NCBI RefSeq assembly: GCF_963678975.1
Contig: NC_089281.1
Location: 25,524,765-25,588,764 of the forward strand
Direction: 5' to 3'
DNA from: Dysidea avara
Taxonomy: Eukaryota; Porifera; Demospongiae; Dictyoceratida; Dysideidae
Length of the DNA stretch: 64,000 bases
In this document: positions 51,281 to 63,490 of the stretch, piece by piece
Layout of the letters: each line of letters begins with the position of its first letter
How positions within the stretch are numbered: the stretch's first letter is position 1
The notes under the pieces: generated by a model
Told to the model about the DNA's origin: nothing
What the model saw: the letters and a program-made list of their open reading frames with translations, nothing else
Databases searched by the model: none
Made by a program: the position numbers and the translations under genes

Positions 51281-52610
51281 AGCTAAAGTAATCATTATGA
51301 ACAGGTAGCTATGAACAATGCTTTTTGAAACATGAAAATTTGGAAACGTTTTAAGATTCTTTACAGATCCCATGCAGTTACAATAATACAGATTGTGTAT
51401 TATACACTTCCTGCATGCTTGCTACAACAGTCACACTACTGCAGCAGTATAGAGCAGGATGTACGTGTATACCCATACATGACATGGCCCTGAATAAAAA
51501 TGTCTTTGATATACTGAATTAAAACTAGTAATAATTGACATTCTGTATTACTACTAGGAGATGATGCATGCTTAGGATACATCCTTTCCTACCATAGAAC
51601 AGGTGAAGCCAGATAGAAGTTTATTTGAAGGAGTAGAGAACAAAAGTCTACTGGTCTCCGTAATTTCTGACTAACAAGAGCTGATAAAACTGCATAGATA
51701 ATTGTTTGCATAACCATATATTATTATTTGCTGACAAATCACCTACGTAAGTATAGCAATGTTTTGATTGCAGTACAGAGAACACATTGAAACATTTAAA
51801 CTTCTTTTCTCAATGAAATTAGCCAGCAGGAGATTAGAACTTGCATCTGCCTGGTTTCATTTGCAGTCAAATTAACTATGCCAAAAGTTCTTTATTTAGA
51901 CAGCATATCTTACAATAATCTGACATTTTTAATAATCAATAATGTGACCTTTTTACACAATTTCCTTATTCCCATGAGCGTCTGATTAGAGAGGCTTCAT
52001 TGTATCATACTGAATACGAGTCAGTACTCATATTTGTTTAGGAAAGAATGGCAATTAGATGTGAAACTACAGTAATACTGCATATTTTCAAAAATATATC
52101 ATTGAATACTGCCCAGTTTTCATCTTCAATGATTTTAAGCCTGGAATCTAAAAGCTACTGAATGATTGCAAGGATTATAGAATGTTTTAAAAGGAGCGTA
52201 AACCTAGGAGTATAAAGATTATAAGGAATAGAGCAATAAAAAACTGAAAAACTTGTATTCTTATTAAAGACAAAAATATTTAATTTATGTGAAGATTTCT
52301 TAAAAGTTCCATAAATGCATAAGCAAAGTTAATATTGTGTAAAGGTTTCACTTATTTCATGGTAGAAAAGGATGTATACTAAACAATCTAACATGCATCA
52401 TATCCTATTAGGAACACAGAAGATCAATTACTACTAGGTGTGTTGTACTAATTTAGTTGACATAACTGTTATTTCACAAGTACCACAAATACCTGAATAA
52501 AGTTAATGTGAGGAAATTAAGATATCATACCTTTAAAATTGCTTGCTATATGGTCTCTTAAATCTCTTAATTGATGCAATTATAATAGCTGTCAACAACT
52601 CTCTTATATT
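51281..52610. repeat. Diverged third copy of palindrome-arm sequence
   Basis: agctaaagtaatcattatga (51281) matches 60643. Segments with aacatgcatcatatcctatt and tagttgacataactgttat match 56500-56600 and their mirror in the right arm. It is a dispersed repeat also present inside the inverted duplication. Confidence 0.65.
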
Positions 52611-52676
52611 GAGAAGCAAGTGTGTAGTTAGCAGTGTGCCATACGTAGCTAGTTAGCTATATATACAAGTCACAAC

Positions 52677-52901
52677 AATAATGACTACCGTTCACCAAAT
52701 GTATTTACTATAAAGTATATAAAGAACCTTTAGTCACAGCTTCATAGTTAAGCTACACTGCCTCACGAACACTGTGACTGCTCCATTAGAGTATCTCGAT
52801 CTTGTATGCAATTTTTCTTGAGAGAGATAATGGATTGGGAAGTGGGAAAGGGGGCACATGCCCGCTTTACCTTTCCCTCCCCCCTCCCAGGATCCGCCAC
52901 T
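52677..52901. repeat. Copy of the 40738 element family, right half
   Basis: Shares aatgtatttactataaag and tagagtatctcgatct with 40738-41030 and ends in ggatccgccactg. Its last bases overlap the start of the inverted duplication. Confidence 0.65.
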
Positions 52902-53399
52902 GAATAGCACAGCACATGCAGAAATAGCAAGGAGACTAATAAACAAATAAAGCACAAACAAACTAGATGATCCAATATACAATTAAATTCCAAAAAGATT
53001 CAACTGATTATTCACAAGTCAAGCTATGGATTGCCATGTATGTGCTTTTGGAAAAGCATTTACTTTTCATGTCCGATAATGGCAAGGGTATAAACGGTTT
53101 GCTGAGATTTTTTCAATTTAGTGGCCAAACCAGTGCATGGTAACTAAACTACACTATGATTCTGCTAAGACGAAATATTTAGTCACGCTGTTAAGTGTAC
53201 ATATAGGACTAGGTAGTACTTGTGCTGCAAAGCCTTAAAATCTTTAGAAAGTTTAAATTGAAGTTTAGATCACGTTGTCATACAACCCACGCACACGAAT
53301 TACTCCGGATTTGCGACGGAAGTTTTCAAAAATAAAATTGGATGAAGTAGCTAGGTAGCAGGATATCCTGTAGCCCACGCATACAATGCAAACACTAAG

Positions 53400-53408
53400 T
53401 ATATAAAG
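53400..53408 (+). promoter_or_regulatory. TATA box of the left tyrosinase copy
   Basis: tatataaag lies ~390 bp before the ATG and is conserved in the right copy. A 5'UTR intron could end at ctgtag just before the start codon. Confidence 0.45.
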
Positions 53409-53791
53409 CGTGGAACATCAGACAAAATCATGAGTACAAACTGCAGCTTAACTGAAAACTTCTGGATTCATTAGCTATTGTGGGAATATCAATTGAAGGT
53501 TTAATTATTTCTCTCGTCAACTGAAGCTAGCTACTAGTTGAGTGCTACATATGTATATGGGTCAGTCTCATTAGGCATATATTATAGATGCCATCTCTAC
53601 TAATTACAGCCTCACAAATTATGCACTAATGTGAAAAGCTAGCTATACAATGCATGTGAAATGGCATCAATTATCAACCACATACACTGTAAAGTTTTAA
53701 TAATTAAATAACTAAACAACACTTAGTCTATCTCTTACATATTGAGTGTTACAGTAGCTATTTCAACTTATTTTTGTACACTGTAGTTAAA

Positions 53792-55660
53792 ATGCAAAGT
53801 GGTCAAGTTTCTTTCATGGCCATTGCCTTGCTATGTCAGTTGGGGCAGGAGGCTTATGGTCAAATACCAAGAGCATGTAGTGATGTTACAAGTCTAGAAA
53901 ACTAGGAGTGTTGTCCAACTACAAGTGATGGTGTGTGTGGACAGGACGCTGGTAGGGGACAGTGTACTGATTTGAACTTGCCTGGATATGACATAAACAG
54001 TGTTGATGTGCGTCGCAATTGGCCTCACTACTTCACCAAGGTTAGTACTGATACTTAAAAAGATCCTATGCATGACTCTACTATAATGGACTGTTATTAT
54101 AATAATTGTACAATTGCTAGTTATACTGACATGTATATTATTGTGGTTTCTCTTCACAGGTCTGTAAGTGCAATGGAAATTATGCGGGATATGACTGTAG
54201 TCGGTGTAAGTTTGGTTACTATGGACCTGATTGCTCTGAGTCACAAGTTCTTCCCCGACGACCACTTGCTACCTACACTGATAGTGACTTAGCTGAATTC
54301 ATTAAAACTATTGTTCAGTCATGTTCATTTGACTCAGGGTACGTGGCTGTATTAGAAGAGGCAGTTCCAGGAACCACAAATCTCCGCATGAGCAATGTAT
54401 CACTTTATAATTTGTTTGTGTGGCTTCACCACTTTGCTTCAAAAGATTCTGCTACACCAGGTAATGTAAATAAGTATGTAGTAGGCATCCATTGCATCTG
54501 CATGCAGTAATACTTGCGTATGTGTATTATGATGTAATTTGATGGCTCAAAACTTGAATTATGGTCACATACATTTCTGCACTTGTTAATTGACTTTTTA
54601 ATCCTAATACATAAATGTGCATACATCAATGTCATATTACATTTTAGATGTATCAATTCGTTTGGATTATGCTCATGCCGGACCTGCATTCACAACTTGG
54701 CACAAATACTTTCACTTGTTGTTTGAGTGGGAAATACAACACATGTTAAAGAGCATGGGACACTTGGACTATCACACTTTCAGGCTACTTTACTGGGACT
54801 GGCGAATTGAAATTCAAAGATCTACTGGAATACTGTCAGATGATCTCTTTACTGAAAAGAGGCTTGGGGCAACAAGGAATGTCAGTGGTTTTCCTCGTGT
54901 ATTTGGAGATATAGTTGGTGATGGATGGAACACAATATGTTGGCAAAACTTCTTTCAGATTTGTGATCCAAATGTTAACACTGGTCTCCTTCAACGTTGC
55001 CCATTCACAGGAACTAACCCTTGCAGTAGCAACAATCCTGACTGGCCTACAAGTCGGCAAGTAAATCTTGCCATGACTTTTAGAACATATGAAAGACCAC
55101 CTTATAATTTTCTATCACGAAGAAACTATCGAAGTTTTGTTGATGCTGATGTTAACTTTAATATACGTAGATGCCGTAAAGACAGAATGTGTTTTTGTTC
55201 TCCCACTTTTGACCCTGAATGTTCCCTCACAAAGTCAAATGGCTCTCGATTGATTGCACTTAAACAATGGATGCATGGCACGGTAAGTACTGCATGATTT
55301 TTATCATTGTGTATTAATAATTTCACTTTTCTTGTTTAGGTTCATACCATTACTGGGGCAGGTGATCTCTCCACAAATCTTCCTCTTGATAAGAGAGGAC
55401 AAATGGATGATGTGGTATCATCACCAAATGATCCTCTTTTCATGCCTCACCATGTCATGGAAGATTGTATGTTTGATGAATGGCTGGAGCGACACCCTGA
55501 TGCAGAGTATCCTAATGATATACCAGTGACTGTTCCCACCATAGCAGGACATCAGCATGATGACTTTATGGTTCCATTTTACCCACTCAGTACCAACGTT
55601 GACATGTTCACACGGTCTCGTAATTTTGGATACTATTGTGACCTACCAAACATCATATAA
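53792..55660 (+). pseudogene. TYR-like: Tyrosinase, left copy, with nonsense codon
   Basis: Four exons at 53792-54040, 54160-54460, 54648-55282 and 55340-55660, all with GT-AG borders and phases identical to the right copy. Codon 38 is TAG (53903-53905), where the right copy has TTG (Leu). The remaining frame is open to the TAA at 55660. All copper-ligand His are still present, but the conserved LPYWDW motif reads LLYWDW, and HHVMVD, third ligand region of site B, reads HHVMED. It also has one extra codon in exon 4. Promoter TATA and splice sites are intact, so it may still be transcribed. Readthrough or an internal start is possible, but the substitutions suggest a copy losing function. Confidence 0.88.
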
Positions 55661-58253
55661 CTATGTGACTAATAATGAAAGACATTTTTATCCAACTAAA
55701 CACTATTGATAACAGGAGTTTTATGGCAGCATTGATTGTAACTTATTATTACGTACTTACTATGAACAGTAGCAACATTGTGTTTTAGTACATAATTCCA
55801 GACTCACCAATGAAATTACTGTATAATAGATGTAATTCTAGAATTGATTGTATAGATACATGGTATAAATGTTACTATTAATTTTTGCATTCTGTTTTCA
55901 ATTATTTTTGTGCTAAAAATTTACATGAACCACACTTTCAAGAAACGAATGCTTCCAGTAATCACATACAACATTTAAAACTGGTGTAAACAACTAAAAC
56001 ATGGGAATAGAAATCATTGAAAAACAAGAGTCAAAAAAGTTACGTAGCATGTTAAACACTCACAGATCTCTATTTGGACTCAATGGATATGGCAAGCAGG
56101 AAGTGTGCAACACACAATCTTAACTATATTATTGTAACTGCATCGGATCTGTAAAAGAGTCATAACATTTCCAAATTTCCATGTTTCAACATTGATTATT
56201 CATAGCTACCTGTTCATAATGTTTACTTTAGCTTATCACTATAAATTTGCACTAAACAATAGTGGCATATTAGGGATATAATGTCAAGCAGGTGTATATC
56301 TTGTTTACAAGTCAAGTTCTGGGTTGCCATTAAGGCTTACAATGTTAACAGTGCCGTTGTGTAGAATAGAACAACAATAAAAACTGAAAAGGTTGTGCTT
56401 CTCTTTTACTAATTGACAAAAAAAAAACCTTTAAACAATTCTTAGCAAGTACCATACATTTCTATGTTGAGTAATGGCTACACTTGAAGGAAAGGAAGTA
56501 TCTTAAACAATTAAACATGCATCATATCTTAATAGCAACACAGAAGATTAATTATTATATGTTTCTTGTACTAATTTAGTTGACATAACTGTTATAAAGT
56601 TACAAACACTGAATTAGGTCATTGGATGCTGCTCAGTTTTCTTTTTCAATTGTTTAAAAGATTAAAGTCTAAAGTCTAATGATCACAAGGAAGCAGTCAA
56701 TAAGAGGCTTTACAAGGAGTGTCTAAGCTTAGGAATCTAAAGATTACAAATAATAGAAAAATCATTAAAAAACTGAAAAACCTATCCTTTTGTACGAAAA
56801 TTTATCTAACTTCCCTAAAGAATTGTTACAAGTGCCACAAATACTTGAATATAGTTAATCTTGAGTAATGGCTTCATTTGTTTCATGGTGGGGTGTACTT
56901 TGTGCCCATGCAGATTTCCTATTTTGGCAATTTCAGTCACAAATGTTATAACTATAACATAATCTCCTCCTAGTTTCTATGGCCGAGGATATAATATTAT
57001 GTACCTGTAAGTTTATTTTGACAAATGTCAGCTACTGTATGATAAAACTATAACAAAAAGGAAGCTGTACGAATGCTACTTGGTAGGATAATTAATCATG
57101 ATCATTAGAGATTTACAGTGACCAGCACTGAATATCTTACAGCAATTTGTGCTGCAGCCTTTGGATTAGCTTATACCATCCATGATATACTGTAGCCCTG
57201 ACTGTACAGTAAAATTATGCCTTTGATGCTGAATTAGTACAATATTCAGCTAGAAATATTTGATATTCTGCTATTAGGATATGATGCATGTTTGATTGTT
57301 TAGGACACATCCTTTTCTACCACAGAACAAGTGAATTCCTTGATTTTATCGAATCATTTATGTCACTAGCGAATTCTTTAAGGAAGTTAGATATAATTTC
57401 ATCCGTTTTGATGATTGTTACATTTTTAATCTTTAGACTCCTATATAGCTATGTAGACTCATTGTAAAGCCTCTTAGACTCTTTGTGATCTTTAGACTCT
57501 AATCATTTAAATCCTTGAAGATAAAAATCTAGTGTGCTAATTGCCTCAAGAATTGTTCATATCCCACACAAATGAACATGTGGAAAGGAAGCCACCAAAA
57601 TTAATGATATCATATTATCTTCACTCACTTATTGCAAAGTCATGATGTCAGAACAATTATTTACACAATTAATTATGGTAGCCAGGATAGTAGAATAGTC
57701 TATACGTTAATACTAGTATCCATTTCTTTAGCTTTAGGACACTTGACCAGTTGCAATTAGATCTCATTTCCTTTTAATTTGCCTATCATGGAAATACTCC
57801 AAATCACTTGATGCAATTTTTTCAGTAGCCATTTGTGGTTTCCAAAAGGCTCTCATAGCTGTATAGCTAGCAGTGAATCCTATATACGAATCAATACCTA
57901 TGTAGCTCATCATAACATATCATATCTACATTACGTTATTCTATTGAATGTACAATGGTATACAGAGCCCCGTAACAAGCTGGGAAGGCTCTATCATGTG
58001 AACTCTTCACGGCAGAGGTAGCTACAGAAATACTAGCTACTTTGCACTTAGGCTAGCTACTCTAAACTAACAACATTTTTTTGAAATTTAAACACATCAT
58101 ACAACAACTATGCACAAAAACTTAAGTGATATAAAGTACACAGGATGTGGTACCACAAAGTGCCATGCATTGTCAACTACAACAATTAAACCATTACAGC
58201 ATGATCTATCCCATTCATTTTACTACACAAGTCTCTATCATAGATCATAGTTT
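55661..58253. other. Left arm, non-coding part
   Basis: Downstream flank of the left tyrosinase, dispersed repeats with internal mirror symmetry (56440-56800 against 57260-57540) and a SINE fragment. No gene recognised. Confidence 0.5.
57105..57185 (-). repeat. SINE-like fragment, left arm
   Basis: tttacagtgaccagcactga with a ctgcagcctttggattagc end. Its mirror copy at 59568-59640 shows it was present before the duplication. Confidence 0.7.
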
Positions 58254-58321
58254 GTGTGTGTGTGTGCGTGTGTTTGACACACACACACATGCACACACAC
58301 ACACACACACACGCACACACA

Positions 58322-58360
<39 letters not shown>

Positions 58361-58440
58361 ACACACGCATGCGTACATGTATACACACACACACACATAC
58401 ACACACACGTATGCGTACATGTATACACACACAGACACAC
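58254..58440. repeat. CA/TG compound microsatellite at the palindrome centre
   Basis: A short TG run is followed by a long interrupted CA run with atgcgtacatgtatacac repeated twice. It forms the loop between the two arms. Confidence 0.95.
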
Positions 58441-61225
58441 ACTAATATTTATGATAGAGACTTGTGTAGTAAGATGAATGGGACAGATCATGCTGTAATG
58501 GTTTAATTGTTGTAGTTGACAATGCATGGCACTTTGTGATATCACATCCTGTGTGCTTTATATCACTTAATTATTTATGCATAGTTGTTGTATGATGTGT
58601 TTAAATTGCAAAAAAAACATTGTTAGTTTAGAGTAGCTAGCCAAAGCGTAAAGTAGCTAGCCAAAGCGCAAAGTCGCTAGCATTTCTGTAGCTACCTCTG
58701 CAGTGAAGAGTCCACATGAGAGAGCCTTCCCAGCTTGTTACGGGGCTATGTATACCATTGTACATTCAATAGAATAACGTAATGTAGATAATAATTATGG
58801 CATGTTATGATGAGCTATGTAGGTATTGATTCGTATATATGATTCACTGCTAGCTATACACATCCTCCTATATAGCTAAGAGGGCTTTTTGGAAACCACA
58901 AATGGCTACTGAAAAATTGCATCAAGTGATTTGGTGTATTTCCATGATAGTCAAATTAAAAAGAAATGAGATCTAATTGCCACTGGTCTGGTTTCCTAAA
59001 GCTAAAGAAATGGATACTTGTATTAACGTATATACTATTCTACTATCCTGGCTACCATAATTAATTGTGTAAATAATTGTTCTGACATCATGATTTTGCA
59101 ATAAGTGAGTGAGGATAATGTGATATCATTAATTCTGATGGCTTTCTTTCTACATGTTCGTTTGTGTGGGATATGAACAACTCTTGAGGCAATTAGCACA
59201 CTAGATTTTTATCTTCAAGGATTTAAATGATTAGAGTCTAAAGATCACAAAGAGTCTAAGAGGCTTTACAATGAGTCTACATAGCTATATAGGAGTCTAA
59301 AGATTAAAAAATGTAACAATCATCAAAACGGATGAAATTATATCTAACTTCCTTAAAGAATTCACTAGTGACATAAATGATTGGATAAAATCAATATTGA
59401 ATAAGGACTTCACTTGTTCTGTGGTAGAAAAGGATGTGTCCTAAACAATCAAACATGCATCATATCCTAATAGCAGAATATCAAATATTTCTAGCTGAAT
59501 ATTGTACTAATTCAGCATCAAAGGCATAATTTTACTGTACAGTCAGGGCTACAGTATATCATGGATGGTATAAGCTAATCCAAAGGCTGCAGCACAAATT
59601 GCTGTAAGATATTCAGTGCTGGTCACTGTAAATCTCTAATGATCATGATTAATTATCCTACCAAGTAGCATTCGTACAGCTTCCTTTTTGTTATAGTTTT
59701 ATCATACAGTAGCTGACATTTGTCAAAATAAACTTACAGGTACATAATATTTTATCCTCGGCCATAGAAACTAGGAGAAGATTATGTTATAGTTATAACA
59801 TTTGTGACTGAAATTGCCAAAACAGGAAATCTGCATGGACACAAACTACACCCCACCATGAAACAAATGAAGCCGTTACTCAAGATTAACTATATTCATG
59901 TATTTGTGACACTTGTAACACTTCTTTAGGGAAGTTAGATAAATTTTCGTACAAAAGGACAGATTTTTCAGTTTTTTAATGATTTTTCAATTATTTGTAA
60001 TCTTTAGATTCTTAAGCTTAGACACTCCTTGTAAAGCCTCTTATTGACTGCATCCTTGTGATCATTGGACTTTAGACTTTAATCTTTTAAACCGTTGAAA
60101 AAGAAAACTGAGCAGCATCCAATGACCTAATTCAGTGTTTGTAACTTGATAGCAGTTATTTCAACTAAATTAGTACAATAAACCTATAATAATTAATCTT
60201 CTGTGTTGCTATTAAGATATTATTACTAACACTTTACAGTGACCAGCACTGAAGGTCTGGCAGCAGCATGTGCTGCAGCCTTAGGATTACCTAACCTAAT
60301 TTCAAGGACTTAGACGTATTGACTTGACCTAGTGACTGACTACATGACTGAGATATGATGCATGTTTAATTGTTTAAGATACTTCCTTCCCTACAAGTGT
60401 AGCCATTACTCAACATAGACATGTATGGTACTTGCTAAGAATTGTTTAAAGATATTTTTGTCAATTAGTAAAAGAGAAGCACAGCTTTTTCAGTTTTTAT
60501 GGTTGTTCTATTCTACACAACGGCACTGTTAATATTGTAAGCCTTAATGGCAACCCAGAACTTGACTTGTAAACAAGATATACACCTGCTTGACATTATA
60601 TCCTTAATATGCCACTATTGTTTAGTGCAAATTTATAGTGATAAGCTAAAGTAATCATTATGAACAGGTAGCTATGAATAATCATTGTTGAAACATGGAA
60701 ATTTGGAAACGTTATAAGACTCTTTTACAGATCCTATGCAGTTACAATAATATAGTTAAGATTGTGTGTTACACACTTCCTGCTTGCCATATCCATTGAG
60801 TCCAAATAGAGATCTGTGAGTGTTTAACATGCTACGTAACTTGTTTGACTCTTGTTTTTCAATGATCTCTATTCGCATGTTTTAGTTGTTTACACCAGTT
60901 TTAAATGTTGTATGTGATTCCTGGAAGTATTCGTTTCTTGAAGTGTGGTTCATGGAATAGTGTAAATTTTTAGCACAAAAATAATTGAAAACAGAATGCG
61001 AAAATTAATAGTAACATTTATACCATGTATCTATACAATCAATTCTAGAATTACATCTATTATACAGTAATTTCATTGGTGAGTCTGGAATTATGTACTA
61101 AAACACAATGTTGCTACTGTTCATAGTAAGTACGTAATAATAAGTTACAATCAATGCTGCCATAAAATTCCTGTTATCAACAGTGTTTAGTTGGATAAAA
61201 ATGTCTTTTATTATTAGTCACATAA
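58441..61225. other. Right arm, non-coding part
   Basis: Mirror of 55661-58253, with the SINE fragment copy at 59568-59640 and one extra insertion at about 60223-60350. No gene recognised. Confidence 0.5.
60223..60350 (-). mobile_element. SINE-like insertion private to the right arm
   Basis: A minus-oriented tail of the 29636 SINE family (tttacagtgaccagcactga, ctgcagccttaggattacct) interrupts agatatgatgcatg, which is continuous at the matching place in the left arm. A short agatat repeat borders it on both sides. Confidence 0.8.
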
Positions 61226-63095
61226 TTATATGATGTTTGGTAGGTCACAATAGTATCCAAAATTACGAGACCGTGTGAACATGTCAACGTTGGTACTGAG
61301 TGGGAAAAATGGAACCATAAAGTCATCAGGCTGATGTCCTATGGTGGGAACAGTCACTGGTATATCATTAGGATACTCTGCATCAGGGTGTCGCTCCAGC
61401 CATTCATCAAACATACAATCTACCATGACATGGTGAGACATGAAAAGAGGATCATTTGGTGATGATACCACATCATCCATTTGTCCTCTCTTATCAAGAG
61501 GAAGATTTGTGGCGAGATCACCTGCGCCAGTAATGGTATGAACCTAAACAAGAAAAGTGAAATTATTAATACACAATGACAAAAATCATGCAGTACTTAC
61601 CGTGCCATGCATTTGTTGTTTAAGTGCAATCAATCGAGAGCCATTTGACTTTGTGAGGGAACATTCAGGGTCAAAAGTGGGAGAACAAAAACACATTCTG
61701 TCTTTACGGCATCTACGTATATTAAAGTTAACATTAGCATCAACAAAACTTCGATAGTTTCTTCGTGATAGAAAATTATAAGGTGGTCTTTCATATCTTC
61801 CAAAAGTCATGGCACGATTTACTTGCCGACTTGTAGGCCAGTCAGGATTGTTGCTACTGCAAGGGTTAGTTCCTGTGAATGGGCAACGTTGAAGGGGACC
61901 AGTATTAACATTTGGATCACAAATCTGAAAGAATTTTTGCCAACATATTGTGTTCCATCCATCACCAACAATATCTCCAAATACACGAGGAAAACCACTG
62001 ACATTCCTTGTTGCCCCAAGCCTCTTTTCAGTAAAGAGATCATCTGACAGTATTCCAGTAGATCTTTGAATTTCAATTCGCCAGTCCCAGTAAGGTAGCC
62101 TGAAAGTGTGATAGTCCAAGTGTCCCATGCTCTTTAACATGTGTTGTATTTCCCACTCAAACAACAAGTGAAAGTATTTGTGCCAAGTTGTGAATGCAGG
62201 TCCGGCATGAGCATAATCCAAACGAATCGATACATCTAAAATGTAATATATATGACATTGTTGTATGTACATTTATGTATTAGGATTAAAAAGTCAATTA
62301 ACAAGTGCAGAAATGTGTGTGACCATAATTCAAGTTTTGAGCCATCAAATTACATCATAATACACATACGCAAGTATCACTGCATGCAGATACAATGGAT
62401 GCTTACTACATACTTATTTACATTACCTGGTGTAGCAGAATCTTTTGAAGCAAAGTGGTGAAGCCACACAAACAAATTATAAAGTGATACGTTACTCATG
62501 TGGAGATTTGTGGTTCCTGGAACTGCCTCTTCTAATACAGCCACGTACCCTGAGTCAAATGAACGTGACTGAACAATAGTATCAATGAATTCAGCCCAGT
62601 CACTATCAGTGTAGGTAGCAAGTGGTCGTCGGGGAAGAACTTGTGACTCAGAGCAATCAGGTCCATAGTGACCAAACTTACACCGACTACAGTCATATCC
62701 CGCATAATTTCCATTGCACTTACAGACCTGTGAAGAGAAACCACAATAATACACATGTCAATACAACTAGCAATTGTACAATTATTATAATAACAGTCAA
62801 TTATAGTAGAGTCATGCATAGGATCTTTTTAAGTATCAGTACTAACCTTGGTGAAGTAGTGAGGCCAATTGCGACGCACATCAGCACTGTTTATGTCATA
62901 TCCAGGCAAGTTCAAATCAGTACACTGTCCCCTACCAGCATTCTGTCCACACACACCATCACTTGTAGTTGGACAACACTCCAAGTTTTCTAGACTTGTA
63001 ACATCACTACATGCTCTTGGTATTTGACCATAAGCCTCCTGCCCCAACAGACATAGCAAGGCAATGGCCATGAAAGAAACTTGACCACTTTGCAT
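61226..63095 (-). CDS. TYR-like: Tyrosinase, right copy, intact
   Basis: Exons 63095-62847, 62727-62427, 62235-61601 and 61543-61226 join to 500 codons. Tyrosinases are copper enzymes that hydroxylate monophenols and oxidise diphenols, as in melanin formation. Residues 1-29 form a signal peptide (MAIALLCLLGQEAYG). A Cys-rich EGF-like segment follows (84-108, CKCNGNYAGYDCSRCKFG), as in vertebrate tyrosinases. Copper site A: His173 (FVWLHHF), His193 (YAHAGPAF) and His202 (TWHKYF), then LPYWDWR (230-236). Copper site B: His393 and His397 in HGTVH, and His432/433 (FMSHHVMVD). The usual HNxxH has Gly for Asn. It ends CDLPNII with no transmembrane segment, so it is probably secreted. ATG 63095 fits the signal peptide. 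Confidence 0.93.
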
Positions 63096-63481
63096 TTTAA
63101 CTACAGTGTACAAAAATAAGTTGAAATAGCTACTGTAACACTCAATATGTAAGAGATAGACTAAGTGTTGTTTAGTTATTTATTTATTAAAACTTTACAG
63201 TGTAGCTATGCGGTTGATAATTGATGTAATTTCACATGCATTGTATAGCTAGGTTTTCACATCATCGCATAATTTGTGAGGCTATAATTAGTAGAAATGG
63301 CCTCTATAATATATGCCTAATGAGACTGACCCATATACATATGTAGCACTCACCTAGTAGATAGCTTCAGTTGACGAGAGAAATAATTAAGCCTCAATTG
63401 ATATTCCCACGATAGCTAATGAATCCAGAAGTTTTCAGTTAAGCTGCAGTTTGTACTCATGATTTTGTCTAATGTTCCACG

Positions 63482-63490
63482 CTTTATATA
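63482..63490 (-). promoter_or_regulatory. TATA box of the right tyrosinase copy
   Basis: tatataaag on the minus strand, the mirror of 53400-53408, about 390 bp before the ATG. Confidence 0.45.

Noticed and set aside
55126..55326. Minus-strand ORFs mirrored in both tyrosinase copies
   Set aside because: Antisense shadows of exon 3, duplicated with the gene.
58147..58545. 119-codon mirrored open frames at the palindrome centre
   Set aside because: Translation of CA/TG repeats and the two arms; the near-identical ends on both strands reflect the palindrome.
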